From: Nostoc sp. WHI
GTDB taxonomy: Bacteria > Cyanobacteriota > Cyanobacteriia > Cyanobacteriales > Nostocaceae
Assembly: GCF_015714725.1 (NCBI RefSeq)
Contig: NZ_WBKM01000016.1
Location: 1-47,562 of the forward strand
DNA: 47,562 nt
Direction: 5' to 3'
Below are positions 36,303 to 45,370 of the stretch, piece after piece (position 1 is the stretch's first letter; every line of letters starts with the position of its first letter). The translations under genes were made by a program, and so were the position numbers. Below the pieces are notes generated by a model. The model was not told the DNA's origin and searched no databases. It was given only the letters and a program-made list of their open reading frames with translations.

Positions 36303-37232
36303 ATGACGCAACTAAATTATCTGAAACTTGCAAAGCAGGGTGATACACAAGCGATTGCTGTTTTGATAAACCGCTCTCTCCAACCTAAAGGTATCAATGC
36401 CAAGATTGCTTTTAAAAATAGTTGCTTAAAGGTAATGTTGGAATCAACTACAGTACCAGAGCAACAGGTTTTAGTTGAGTTTATTCGCAGAGGAATAACG
36501 GGTTTGAATATTTCGTCCGTTAAAATAGTTCAGGTGTACGGACGACAGACAGGTGAAGAGTTTCCGGCATGGAGCCAAGAATTTACATTAGCAGAGGAAT
36601 TACCGCCTTCATCAAATTCATCGGAAATTAAATTAACAAATTCTCCTACCAAAAAACAATCAACAGATAAATCTTCAGAATATTATCAATCTATCTCTGG
36701 CAAAAAGCAATATGACCCAAAGGTAGTAATATTCGTAATATTATCAGCTTTATGGAATTTTTGTAAGTGGTATATATCAGGATTTAGTGGAAAATCCTAT
36801 GAAGAAACTTATGTATCTTCTAAATTTATCCGATCATGTCACCAAGGTTTAAGAATGTTTGTTAGTATCATATTTATTATTTTAGGAGTTATAATTTTAG
36901 CATTGAGAGGATACCATATTTCATCTCCACCAGTTTCATCTGTTTCTTCATCTTCTGGAAGTGTATCTGAATCTTCTTCAATATCTGGAAAGGTAAACGG
37001 AAGATTATGTGCAAAAAATTTTAATGAGAGTATGGCAGGAGGGGCTGAAGCAACCTTTGATAGTAGTAACAAGACTATGAACATTATTATATCTGATAGT
37101 GGCAAGATATTAACAGAACAAGGGTTTAAGCAAATTTCTACAAATATGGCAAATAGCACTTTTTCCACTTGTGATGTTAAAACTGTAAAAGTTGAGAGTA
37201 GCGGTTATTCTGGAGTAATACAAAATCCCTAG
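36303..37232 (+). CDS. Unknown two-TM protein with a cyanobacterial N-terminal domain
   Basis: A 309-residue protein. The first 100 residues (LKLAKQGDTQAIAVLINRSL, GINAKIAFKNSCLKVMLES, VYGRQTGEEFPAWSQEF) are a module I have met at the N terminus of many Nostoc proteins of unknown function. A Ser/Lys-rich linker follows, then two membrane segments (about 141-160 and 185-204) and a Ser-rich stretch. A C-terminal domain of about 75 residues (NGRLCAKNFNESMAGGAEAT onward) with two Cys may be extracytoplasmic. The function is unknown. It is followed after 46 bp by another unknown gene. Confidence 0.72.
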   Translation: MTQLNYLKLAKQGDTQAIAVLINRSLQPKGINAKIAFKNSCLKVMLESTTVPEQQVLVEFIRRGITGLNISSVKIVQVYGRQTGEEFPAWSQEFTLAEELPPSSNSSEIKLTNSPTKKQSTDKSSEYYQSISGKKQYDPKVVIFVILSALWNFCKWYISGFSGKSYEETYVSSKFIRSCHQGLRMFVSIIFIILGVIILALRGYHISSPPVSSVSSSSGSVSESSSISGKVNGRLCAKNFNESMAGGAEATFDSSNKTMNIIISDSGKILTEQGFKQISTNMANSTFSTCDVKTVKVESSGYSGVIQNP

Positions 37233-37278
37233 CTGATATTGATATATAAAGTTTGTTGTTCCAATAGAGATTAAATGT

Positions 37279-37761
37279 ATGGATCTGACAGAATTAAAGT
37301 GGACTAAAAATGTAAATCATCAGGGTGATGATAAAGATTGGGCTTATCAAAATATTGACCCAGATTCAAATATTTTTCCATTAAATTGGAAAAAAGAACA
37401 AGCAAAGAACGCCCTTAAACCAGAGAAAAGCGATCTCATTCTTTTAAGACAGCGTGGCAAAGTGACACATATTGTCAAACTTCTGAACAATACTTTGGAT
37501 GAAGAGCCTGGAGAATTTGGTATCTCCCGTCTCGTTCAAGTAGTTTGGATAGCAGATTATCCGAGTGTATCTCCAGAACAAAATATGGTGTTTGGTTATC
37601 ATGTACATCTTCAAGGGGGTAGAGTGATGAAGTTGGAAACCCCTACATTCAACAAACATTGGGAGAGCCAAGGCGGATTAGTAGGATTTCAAAATCGTGT
37701 CGCCTCACAGTGCATAAATCCAAAATCAAAACAGCCACAGCCAAATTGGGAGAGTAACTAG
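37279..37761 (+). CDS. Hypothetical protein (160 aa), possibly PUA/EVE-like
   Basis: A soluble protein beginning MDLTELKWTKNVNHQGDDKD. The middle (KSDLILLRQRGKVTHIVKLL) and the following SRLVQVVWIADYPS have the strand pattern of small PUA/EVE-like domains that sense modified nucleic acids, but this is only a resemblance. A late Cys and a Pro/Gln tail end the protein. It follows the two-membrane-segment gene on the same strand by 46 bp. Its last 36 bp overlap the 3' end of the convergent AEC-transporter gene. Confidence 0.6.
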   Translation: MDLTELKWTKNVNHQGDDKDWAYQNIDPDSNIFPLNWKKEQAKNALKPEKSDLILLRQRGKVTHIVKLLNNTLDEEPGEFGISRLVQVVWIADYPSVSPEQNMVFGYHVHLQGGRVMKLETPTFNKHWESQGGLVGFQNRVASQCINPKSKQPQPNWESN

Positions 37762-38643
37762 CAATACTATAGCCCCAGCAGCTAAGGCAGTAACTGCTAA
37801 ATCGCGATCAAGATTGAATGTCTCAGCAATTACCAGTGTGGCGAAAGCTGGAGGCATAGCCATTTGGAGGACAATGACTTTTGCAGTGGAACCAGTTAAT
37901 CCAAACACTGGTAAAATGCTCCCCAATATTAAGGGAACTAGTAGCATTTTGATTCCCAAGCTCATCCCTACTTGTGGTAGGCTACGCCAAGATTTGAGCA
38001 GCGCTAATCGCATTCCAATTAACATCAAAGATAAAGCTACCATACTCCAAGCAAATTTCTCTAACCAAAATTCCGCTACAGTTGGAATTGTCGCTTGTCG
38101 AAACAGTAAGCCAAATCCGAAACTCCACAGGGCAGGATTAATTAAAATTGCTCTAGCAGTCTGCCAATGATTTTGGACACCGCCGCCAAAACGCGCTGCT
38201 ATAAACACACCCAAGCCATAAGTTCCTGGGAATGAACCTAGCAAATCGTAGAATAGCGCCCAGGCAAAATATTCCTTACCTACCATTGCTAAGGTGATAG
38301 GAAAGCCAAGATAACCTGTGTTACCCAACATTGCCGCTAGGATCAAGCTAGCCTGAGTTGGTGCTTGGGTAACGGTATTTCTAAAATAGGCTTGTCCTTT
38401 AATCCCTAACCAAGCTAAAAATCCTCCTAGTAAAATGGCTAGGTAAGCGATCGCAGGTGCAATCCAAATTTGTCCCGAAAAGCTAGATTGGCGCAAAAAC
38501 GATACTATGCTGATGGGTACTCCCACCCAGTAAAGAAACTGTCCCAAATAGGTAGGAACTGTCATAGGTAGTTTGCGTCCCAGAATGAAACCTACCAGGA
38601 CTAATCCTCCCAGCTTGACGTATAGTTCTAAAAGGTTTGTCAA
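37726..38643 (-). CDS. AEC family transporter (auxin efflux carrier-like)
   Basis: Polytopic membrane carrier, about 10 helices, 305 residues from the TTG at 38643 (LTNLLELYVKLGGLVLVGFI). An SD-like TTAGG lies 7 nt upstream. An alternative TTG at 38706 would add 21 residues. The family includes bacterial carriers for malate and other small organic anions. Typical features are LGRKLPMTVPTYLGQFLYWV, LGNTGYLGFPITLAMVG and the C-terminal LQMAMPPAFATLVIAETFNL. It diverges from the M15 carboxypeptidase gene by about 100 bp. The substrate is unknown. Confidence 0.87.
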   Translation of the reverse strand: MTNLLELYVKLGGLVLVGFILGRKLPMTVPTYLGQFLYWVGVPISIVSFLRQSSFSGQIWIAPAIAYLAILLGGFLAWLGIKGQAYFRNTVTQAPTQASLILAAMLGNTGYLGFPITLAMVGKEYFAWALFYDLLGSFPGTYGLGVFIAARFGGGVQNHWQTARAILINPALWSFGFGLLFRQATIPTVAEFWLEKFAWSMVALSLMLIGMRLALLKSWRSLPQVGMSLGIKMLLVPLILGSILPVFGLTGSTAKVIVLQMAMPPAFATLVIAETFNLDRDLAVTALAAGAIVLLVTLPIWLWLF

Positions 38644-38745
38644 AATTGCGCCTAAAAACCACAGATGTAAAATGCTACCTGTTAAGTCTGCTTTTGTCCA
38701 GTGCAAAATCTGTTATGGCTGTCCCACAGAAACAGGAGTTTACCC

Positions 38746-39546
38746 TTGAATAAAGGTGGGTTTTCTGGAAAACCGCAAAACTCATCAAATGACCCTGGTG
38801 ATGATATTCCAGTAGCAATACGCGATACCCCTGATGCAGCACCTAAAAAGTGGTTGCAACCGCGAATTGTAGTGATTGGAGGAGTCACAGGGTTTATCCT
38901 GCTGGCTTTAATTGGCGGTTTTTTGTTTTTCGTCACTGCACCTAAAAAAACTGCCGATTCTCAATCTTCACCTATTAGTTCTGCACCTACACCAACTATA
39001 GAATCGGGTAACTCTGTTAACACTCTGTTAGGGCATTTGGCATACTCAGAAGCCCTTGATTCAGAATTAGTAACCATCTCCGCAAATAGGGGCATTAGAA
39101 TGCGAAAAGCTGCTGCCCAAAAGTTTGAGGAGATGGTAGCAGCAGCGCGGAGTGCAGGTGTAATTTTAGTGCCAATTTCTGGCTTTCGCTCAGTCAAAGA
39201 ACAGGAACCGTTATTTTTTGGTGTTGGTGCACAGCGAAATCAAACACCAGCAGAACGATCTGCCCTTAGCGCTCCTCCTGGTTATAGTGAACATCACACA
39301 GGTTACGCTGTAGATATTGGAGACGGAGCAGTACCAGCAACTAATCTGAGTACCAACTTTGAAAATACTAAAGCTTTTGGATGGTTACAAGCAAATGCGG
39401 CGCGTTTCAGCTTTGAAATGTCATTTCCCAAAGATAATGCTCAAGGTGTGAGTTATGAGCCTTGGCACTGGCGTTTTGTAGGCGATCGCGACAGCTTGGA
39501 AATGTTCTACAAAGCCAAAAATTTGAAACCTACCATACAAAAGTAG
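38746..39546 (+). CDS. D-alanyl-D-alanine carboxypeptidase, M15 (VanY-type)
   Basis: Zinc carboxypeptidase that removes the last D-Ala from peptidoglycan stems. The start is TTG at 38746 with AGGAG 7 nt before it (266 residues, NKGGFSGKPQNSS). A GTG 15 codons upstream has no ribosome site. One membrane segment (about residues 45-67, VVIGGVTGFILLALIGGFLF) tethers the enzyme outside the inner membrane. The M15 motifs are all present: ISGFRSVKEQE, SEHHTGYAVDIGD (zinc ligands His and Asp) and YEPWHWRFVGD (third His). It lies divergent to the AEC gene. Confidence 0.94.
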   Translation: MNKGGFSGKPQNSSNDPGDDIPVAIRDTPDAAPKKWLQPRIVVIGGVTGFILLALIGGFLFFVTAPKKTADSQSSPISSAPTPTIESGNSVNTLLGHLAYSEALDSELVTISANRGIRMRKAAAQKFEEMVAAARSAGVILVPISGFRSVKEQEPLFFGVGAQRNQTPAERSALSAPPGYSEHHTGYAVDIGDGAVPATNLSTNFENTKAFGWLQANAARFSFEMSFPKDNAQGVSYEPWHWRFVGDRDSLEMFYKAKNLKPTIQK

Positions 39547-39669
39547 ATATGCAATTAGAGTTGGATAATAATATCCAGCGATTTTCTTAGCGATCGCATC
39601 TAATCGGGAAATTTTATCTAGATTGCAAAGTGAAATTAAGCAATTTTGTCATCAATAAACCGGGTAATA

Positions 39670-41334
39670 TTAAGTCGGATTACTATATTTTACTTTGTAG
39701 TAAATTAAGTACTGTGGATTCCGATAAACAATTGGCAAATTTAATTGGTGTTTAACGTTAGTTACAAAATAGTCTGTCTGATACTTAGACATCAAAAAGT
39801 TAACCTGAGCCGTTGTTAAGGAATAGTATCCACTGTCAAGCATTTTTGGAAGTCCAAATCCTTTTGTTTTTACTTTTAATTCCTTACTAATAACTGGCAA
39901 AATAGAAGGGTTATTGCCGCTCAAGTCTCTCATCCGTTGATACCACTCAAATATTCCCAGTTTGTTCTGAGGGAAAAGCCTAAATTTAGCTATAGTTGGA
40001 CGCTCTGTTAACCAACTAAAGCTATCAAAAGAGCCTGGAGGAGATATTACAATTGCATCTCTAGAAGTATTACCTCTAATCCAAGCAGATAAAGATTTTT
40101 CCTCAAGAGATACTCTTTGCATTGCACCGGGAAATTGACTTAGGCTCAGTAGTTGATTTTTAAAGGTTATGCTGGGCTTAGTCATTAAAAAGCTCAGGAG
40201 TAAAATACTTCCGAATAAAAGCAACTGCCGTTTTTTCTCAACGAATATCTGCTCTAATAAGCACGCAAAGAGTAAATAAGTATTAAGTGGTAATATAACG
40301 CTCCCGACTCGAAAAGGGTAGTACTGTAAGAAACTGCCGTTAGAGTCAAAAGGTGCGACAGCTATCCCTAGAATGAAAGGTATTAGGCTAATAATCGTAA
40401 AGTCGAATAGCCTCATTCTGGCTATATATTGCTCAGAAGACTCATATATAGATTTCTGATTTGTGGCGCTTTTTTGCTGGATACGCCTTAATAATATAGC
40501 GGTGATTATTAGTACTACTAGATACGTTATCAGCTTTATCCACCAAAGTGAAGACCAGGACAGGGGGTTTAAGTGGTGGGGCAACCGTAAAAAAACATAA
40601 ATGTAAGAAGTAGGTATAGAACTTTCGGGATTAGGGCTGAACAATTGTTCTAGTACAGCTTTAACAGAAAAAGAACTAGCTATTAAATAGATGAGAACAA
40701 TCCCCCCGAAACATCGAAAATTCATCCTACAAGTATTCCATCTCAGAATTAGTAATACTAGAAGTATTAAAAATGACCAGCCACCTACTAACACATGAAA
40801 TGAAGTAGCTAGTCCTAACATTAAAGCCATCCAATAATAGCTTCTACCTAACATTGCTCTAACAGCTAACAAAACAAAACCGTAGCTCAAAACCTTTGGC
40901 TGAAGTCCTGATATTATTAGTTCACCAGCAGCAAAGCTTTGAGAAGTCATGAAAAGAAAAACCACTAGCAACAATAATGGTAAACTGAGTCCCAATTTCC
41001 TTTTGATTAAGACTAGTCCTAAGGCAATGAGACAATAGCACAGTATCCGACCTACTATAGAAGTTGCCAAGAATCCCCAGGCTAGTATCAAATTTCCTAT
41101 TAAAATCTGGAATATGAATCTATACCCTGGTGATTGATTGAGATACCAATCTCCTGGAATCCAGTTGGGATTCGCGTACTGTTTAGCTAAGGGTAAGATA
41201 TCAATTTCATTTGATCTGGACATATTTTCATCCAGTAGTTGCAAGACACATAAGAGTGCTGTGATTGCCAGAACCTCAAATCCTATCTTGTATAATTTTG
41301 ATATCGAATAAAAATTTAGCTTTCTCCAATTCAT
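39670..41334 (-). CDS. Polytopic membrane protein, possibly DUF6798/GT-C-like
   Basis: A 554-residue protein with about 10-12 membrane helices. It has a loop DILPLAKQYANPNWIPGDWY after the first helix and a soluble C-terminal domain of about 130 residues starting near RVSLEEKSLSAWIRGNTSRD. The layout, with SLQKKR-type basic loops between helices and a periplasmic tail, recalls GT-C glycosyltransferase-like and DUF6798 proteins of cyanobacteria. No DxD-type motif is obvious. Function unassigned. Confidence 0.72.
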   Translation of the reverse strand: MNWRKLNFYSISKLYKIGFEVLAITALLCVLQLLDENMSRSNEIDILPLAKQYANPNWIPGDWYLNQSPGYRFIFQILIGNLILAWGFLATSIVGRILCYCLIALGLVLIKRKLGLSLPLLLLVVFLFMTSQSFAAGELIISGLQPKVLSYGFVLLAVRAMLGRSYYWMALMLGLATSFHVLVGGWSFLILLVLLILRWNTCRMNFRCFGGIVLIYLIASSFSVKAVLEQLFSPNPESSIPTSYIYVFLRLPHHLNPLSWSSLWWIKLITYLVVLIITAILLRRIQQKSATNQKSIYESSEQYIARMRLFDFTIISLIPFILGIAVAPFDSNGSFLQYYPFRVGSVILPLNTYLLFACLLEQIFVEKKRQLLLFGSILLLSFLMTKPSITFKNQLLSLSQFPGAMQRVSLEEKSLSAWIRGNTSRDAIVISPPGSFDSFSWLTERPTIAKFRLFPQNKLGIFEWYQRMRDLSGNNPSILPVISKELKVKTKGFGLPKMLDSGYYSLTTAQVNFLMSKYQTDYFVTNVKHQLNLPIVYRNPQYLIYYKVKYSNPT

Positions 41335-41531
41335 AACCAGTTTTCAGTTTGGGATAGGCGTTGTTTATTTATTTAATTCTTCAGTGCTTGAGATGATAAA
41401 TCAATCCGCTAAAAAAAGGATAACTAATCGCAAAAATTGCGATCCACGAGATAAAAAACGCCTGACATAACTCCAGCCACTGACGCTAGTTTTACTTCTG
41501 ATCCTCAAGCCAAGTTCGGTGAATATAAATA

Positions 41532-41720
41532 GGACTTACGCACTATACAAATTAATCGTGGTATGTATTTACCAAAATAGGTCGTTTTAGGCTTCTATTA
41601 ATCATTCTTTGATGCTAGATAGACCCACATCTGTTGTAGGGGCAATTCATGAATTGCCCCTACAACAGATGTGGTTTTTCAAATAGCCATATTTAGTCTT
41701 TCCTGTCAATGCGTAAGTCC
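41532..41720. mobile_element. MITE-like element with GGACTTACGCA ends, copy 3 (inverted relative to copy 2)
   Basis: A 189-bp element. GGACTTACGCACTATACAAA is at the left and TGACAGGAAA-complement plus TGCGTAAGTCC at the right, flanked by TA on both sides. The complement of its right end (GGACTTACGCATTGACAGGA) is identical to the left end of the 33907 element. Its centre is the 50-bp palindrome at 41625-41674. It lies between the polytopic membrane-protein gene and a broken serine hydrolase; the 200 bp before it (41335-41531) hold nothing I can identify. Confidence 0.72.
41625..41674. repeat. Perfect 50-bp palindrome
   Basis: CCACATCTGTTGTAGGGGCA continuing to ATTCA (41625-41649) is followed immediately by its exact complement, with no spacer. 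The core GGGGCAATTCATGAATTGCC is shared with the 26-bp palindrome at 19727-19752, so the arms here are extended by 12 bp each side. It lies inside the 41532-41720 element. Confidence 0.92.
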
Positions 41721-41796
41721 TAATAAATATTCATTTAAGAGAGTAACTCTTTTACTCATATCTACATTAATTACTCATATAATCTTCATAATATCT

Positions 41797-42027
41797 TTAT
41801 ATTATCTTCATACATTTTTGCAACATCCATAGAATATCAGTTTTACGGACAGACGCAATTTCATAAACTGTATATTCAGTCACTTCAACAGAATGTTCAA
41901 CATTCGCCAGTCCATAGCCTTTAACTAAAACAGCTTCACCTTCCTGAACCACTGCAACAGAAAGTCCAGGAATCTGGTTTTTAGTCATTGTGGCTTGAAT
42001 ATAGTCGTCAATCATCATTGACCTCAT
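41797..42027 (-). pseudogene. Serine hydrolase (class C beta-lactamase-like) N-terminal fragment
   Basis: A 76-codon remnant. It shows MIDDYIQATMTKNQIPGLSV, AVVQEGEAVLVKGYGLANVE and VYEIASVRK, the N-terminal region and SxxK-type motif of beta-lactamase/PBP4*-like serine hydrolases. A functional family member needs about 350 residues. Here the frame loses match right after the SxxK (only DILWMLQKCMKII) and ends. The rest of the domain, including the Tyr-x-Asn motif, is not found downstream. Broken by deletion, probably not functional. Confidence 0.75.
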
Positions 42028-42111
42028 TTCTGTTTAGCGATGGAGATATTGGACAAAGGAGCAGAAGACAATAATCAATACCCAATGCCCAATGCCCAAT
42101 ACTTAGCTTCC

Positions 42112-43935
42112 TCAGCTGTTTCTTGGTTTTTCAGGTTTCTGATACTTACCTGGATTCTTTCGGTGAAAATATTCCTCCATAATTTCTAAAATCATCGGCG
42201 CAGCAATGCTACCACCACCGCCGCCAGAATGTTCAGCAAATGCCACAATCACAATTTCCGGCTGCTGGGCGGGGGCATAGGCACCAAACCAAGCGTGATT
42301 TTGTTTAACACGACCCTTCCAGGCTTCGGCGGTGCCACTCTTACCAGCAACTGGGGGAACTGTTGGCTTGTTTAAAGCTTTACCTGTACCTTCAGCTACT
42401 ACTTTCCGCAGTCCCTGACGAAGGATACTTATGGTTGTCGGCTTCATATTTAAAGATTGTCGCCAGCTTTTTGCTTCTTCATTGTCTTTAAGCAAATGCG
42501 GCTGGACTCGGTAGCCACCATTCGCAGGTACAGCAAACATAATAGCGACTTGTAGGGGTGTAGTTTGTAAAGCACCTTGACCAATTGACATATTGATGCT
42601 ATCGCCAACAGTCCAAGGTATCTTCCAAACTTTTTGCTTCCATGCCTCATCTGGTACTAAACCTTTTGTTTCTTCGTTAACAAACTCAAAGCCGGTTTTT
42701 GTACCAAATCCATACTTGCGAGTCCATTCGATCAAAGTTGGGCCGCCAACTCCCCGACCAATTTGATAAAAGAAGGTATCACTACTCCACTGTAATGCGC
42801 CGACAAAACCCAATGGGCCGAATCCGGCGTGGTTCCACTCACCAAATCGGGTGCCGCCAAAGTTTAAGGAACCGTAGGTTTGTAGCACTGTGCTAGGAGA
42901 AAATTTACCCGATTCTAGCCCGGCTGTGGTGGTAACAATTTTGAAGGTGCTAGCGGGAGGAAAAGCGCTGAGGGCACGATTGACCAAGGGATGATCGGCA
43001 CCTTGTACAGTTTCCCAATCTTTTTGGGTGAGTTTCTGCTTCGAGAAAATATTTGGATCAAACGTGGGGTGAGATACCATTGCTAAAACGGCACCGTTCT
43101 TTGGGTCAAGTGCCACGATCGCACCATTGCGATCGCCTAAAGCTTTTTCTGCTGTCTTTTGCATATCTAAATCTATGGTCAAGTGCAAATCATTACCAGC
43201 TTTCGCCTGTTTCTCACCCAAAACCCGCAGCGGCCGACCAGCACCATCAACTTCTACCCGTTGACCGCCCCATTCGCCCCGCAGACTTTTCTCATAAGCT
43301 TTTTCAACTCCCATCTGACCGATTACATCACCCAATCTGTAGCCTTCCTGCTGCCTTTCTTTTAACTGCTCGGCGGTCAGTTCTCGTGTATAGCCTAGTA
43401 AATGTGCTAATTGCTTACCGTGGGGGTAGTAGCGAACGGCTTCCGTAGAAATCTCCACGTCTTGAAGTTCGCTTTGATACTCCTTCAATGCCGTGACTTG
43501 CGCTTCATTCAAATCACGAGCGACTCGAATCAGTGAAGAAGAGTTAGCACCTGCTTCTTCCAGTTTTTTTTCCATCTCTTCTTGGGGAACCTCAATAATT
43601 TGAGATAGACGTGCTGCCACAACCGGCCAGGCTGGCTTGGTATGTGACATCGGCCACAAATATACAGAGCGAGGATAGCGAGTACTGGCTAGAAGCTTAC
43701 CATCACGGTCAAAAATGTTGCCCCGTTCGGGTTGTTTAGGAATCATCCGAATTCGATTTGCCTCGGCTCGTTTTCGGTGGTTCGTTCCTTCAATAATTTG
43801 CAAGTATCCCAAACGAACACCGATTCCAGTCATCATCAATAGAGTAAATATGATTAAAAATATCGGCTGGAAACTTTGTCCAACTGTACGGATATTTTTT
43901 TTCCCGCCAAGTGGAGATGGTTGCAGTAAACTCAT
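42112..43935 (-). CDS. mrdA: Penicillin-binding protein 2 (peptidoglycan transpeptidase)
   Basis: Class B PBP of the elongation machinery, 607 residues, membrane-anchored by one N-terminal helix (FLIIFTLLMMTGIGVRLGYL), periplasmic. The dimerisation domain starts at RMIPKQPERGNIFDRDGKLL. The transpeptidase domain has the SxxK motif in FPPASTFKIV (Ser about 327), the SxN-type triad as SSD in QWSSDTFFYQIG, and KSGT in VAGKSGTAEAW near residue 530. The FAEHSGGGGGSIAAPM segment is typical of MrdA. Immediately downstream is the serine-hydrolase remnant. Confidence 0.96.
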   Translation of the reverse strand: MSLLQPSPLGGKKNIRTVGQSFQPIFLIIFTLLMMTGIGVRLGYLQIIEGTNHRKRAEANRIRMIPKQPERGNIFDRDGKLLASTRYPRSVYLWPMSHTKPAWPVVAARLSQIIEVPQEEMEKKLEEAGANSSSLIRVARDLNEAQVTALKEYQSELQDVEISTEAVRYYPHGKQLAHLLGYTRELTAEQLKERQQEGYRLGDVIGQMGVEKAYEKSLRGEWGGQRVEVDGAGRPLRVLGEKQAKAGNDLHLTIDLDMQKTAEKALGDRNGAIVALDPKNGAVLAMVSHPTFDPNIFSKQKLTQKDWETVQGADHPLVNRALSAFPPASTFKIVTTTAGLESGKFSPSTVLQTYGSLNFGGTRFGEWNHAGFGPLGFVGALQWSSDTFFYQIGRGVGGPTLIEWTRKYGFGTKTGFEFVNEETKGLVPDEAWKQKVWKIPWTVGDSINMSIGQGALQTTPLQVAIMFAVPANGGYRVQPHLLKDNEEAKSWRQSLNMKPTTISILRQGLRKVVAEGTGKALNKPTVPPVAGKSGTAEAWKGRVKQNHAWFGAYAPAQQPEIVIVAFAEHSGGGGGSIAAPMILEIMEEYFHRKNPGKYQKPEKPRNS

Positions 43936-44147
43936 AAAACAAAGAATGATTCTGAGAGTGCTATTTATTATCTGTATACAATTACCCTAAACTCATAACC
44001 AGTAGTGAGTACAAAAGAATCAGGCGAGTATATTCCTGAACAATTGTTTTTGGCGGATACAATAAACCAAAGTGTCAACTCTAGTTTGCCCAATAGACTA
44101 CATCAATTGACAAAATAACTTAATATCACAGCATTCTACTGAGGATT

Positions 44148-45278
44148 ATGGCTCAAATTGTCATGGAGAATCAAAGGGGGATAACAACTTTTCAGCTACT
44201 TGATGTTGAACTGCGTAACGTGTTCAAGTTTTTTAACCAAGAACCAGCAGTACATGGAATAGATTTGGATGTTAGACAGGGAGAATTTTTTAGTATTTTA
44301 GGCCCCTCCGGTTGTGGTAAAACAACAACACTGCGTTTAATTGCTGGGTTTGAAATCGCTGACGCTGGCAAGGTGTTGATTCAGGGTCAGTCTATGACTA
44401 ATGTGCCGCCTTACCGCCGACCCGTCAATACTGTATTTCAAAGTTACGCTTTATTTAATCACCTAAATGTCTGGGATAACATCGCCTTTGGACTGCGGTT
44501 AAAAAAATTACGCAAATCGGAAATTGAAAGTAGAGTCCAAGAGGCTTTAAAGCTAGTAAAAATGGAAAGTTTGCGATCGCGTTTTCCTCATCAACTTTCT
44601 GGTGGTCAACAGCAGCGAGTCGCCTTGGCAAGGGCTTTAGTCAACCGTCCCACCGTCGTCCTGCTAGATGAACCTTTAGGGGCGTTAGATTTAAAACTGC
44701 GTAAGGAAATGCAGGTTGAGTTATCAAATTTACACAAAGACTTGGGATTGACCTTTGTGATGGTGACACACGACCAAGAAGAAGCACTTTCCTTGAGCGA
44801 TCGCATTGCCGTGATGAATCAAGGCAAAATTGAGCAAGTTGGCACTCCCAGCCAAATTTACGAACGTCCCCAGACATCTTTTGTGGCTGATTTTATTGGC
44901 GATACTAATTTCTTCAGTGGTGAAATCGTTGCGGTAAACTCCTCTGAGGTACAAATTTCGACGAAAACCGGACTCTCAATTATTATTAGTCGTGCTGAAG
45001 ATACACCAACTGAAATATCACAATCAGTGGTGGTAAGTGTGCGTCCCGAAAAAATACAGCTTTCGCTTTATCAACCCAATTTGCCGACTAACTGTTTTGA
45101 AGGACGGCTTATCAACGTTATGTATTTGGGTACACACGTTAATTATGTTGTGAAATTAACAAATGGCATTAGCATTAATGTGTTACAACCCAATACCTTT
45201 GGCGGTTTTCCAGACCGCGACACACCAATTTATGCTTGGTGGGCACAAACCGATTGTTTAGCATTATCAAGTAATTAG
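44148..45278 (+). CDS. potA: Polyamine-type ABC transporter ATP-binding protein
   Basis: A 376-residue ATPase of the PotA/spermidine-putrescine group. Walker A is [12 protein letters not shown] (near residue 52), the signature [13 protein letters not shown], Walker [14 protein letters not shown] and the switch His in [14 protein letters not shown]. The C-terminal 130 residues form the TOBE regulatory domain ([10 protein letters not shown]). The next gene downstream encodes the binding protein, but no permease gene follows. Iron or other polyvalent-cation uptake ATPases are close relatives, so the substrate is inferred from the neighbour. Confidence 0.92.
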   Translation: MAQIVMENQRGITTFQLLDVELRNVFKFFNQEPAVHGIDLDVRQGEFFSILGPSGCGKTTTLRLIAGFEIADAGKVLIQGQSMTNVPPYRRPVNTVFQSYALFNHLNVWDNIAFGLRLKKLRKSEIESRVQEALKLVKMESLRSRFPHQLSGGQQQRVALARALVNRPTVVLLDEPLGALDLKLRKEMQVELSNLHKDLGLTFVMVTHDQEEALSLSDRIAVMNQGKIEQVGTPSQIYERPQTSFVADFIGDTNFFSGEIVAVNSSEVQISTKTGLSIIISRAEDTPTEISQSVVVSVRPEKIQLSLYQPNLPTNCFEGRLINVMYLGTHVNYVVKLTNGISINVLQPNTFGGFPDRDTPIYAWWAQTDCLALSSN

Positions 45279-45370
45279 TTGTCCTTTTTTCAAGAATTTG
45301 ATGTTTGTTTTTACCGCTCACATTTGGCGTTTGAAGTGCGCTTTAATATTAAAAATTTAGGATTTTGACC

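Noticed and set aside
36161..36343. 60-codon frame before the 309-residue gene
   Set aside because: Overlaps the start of the better-supported gene and has no recognisable domain.
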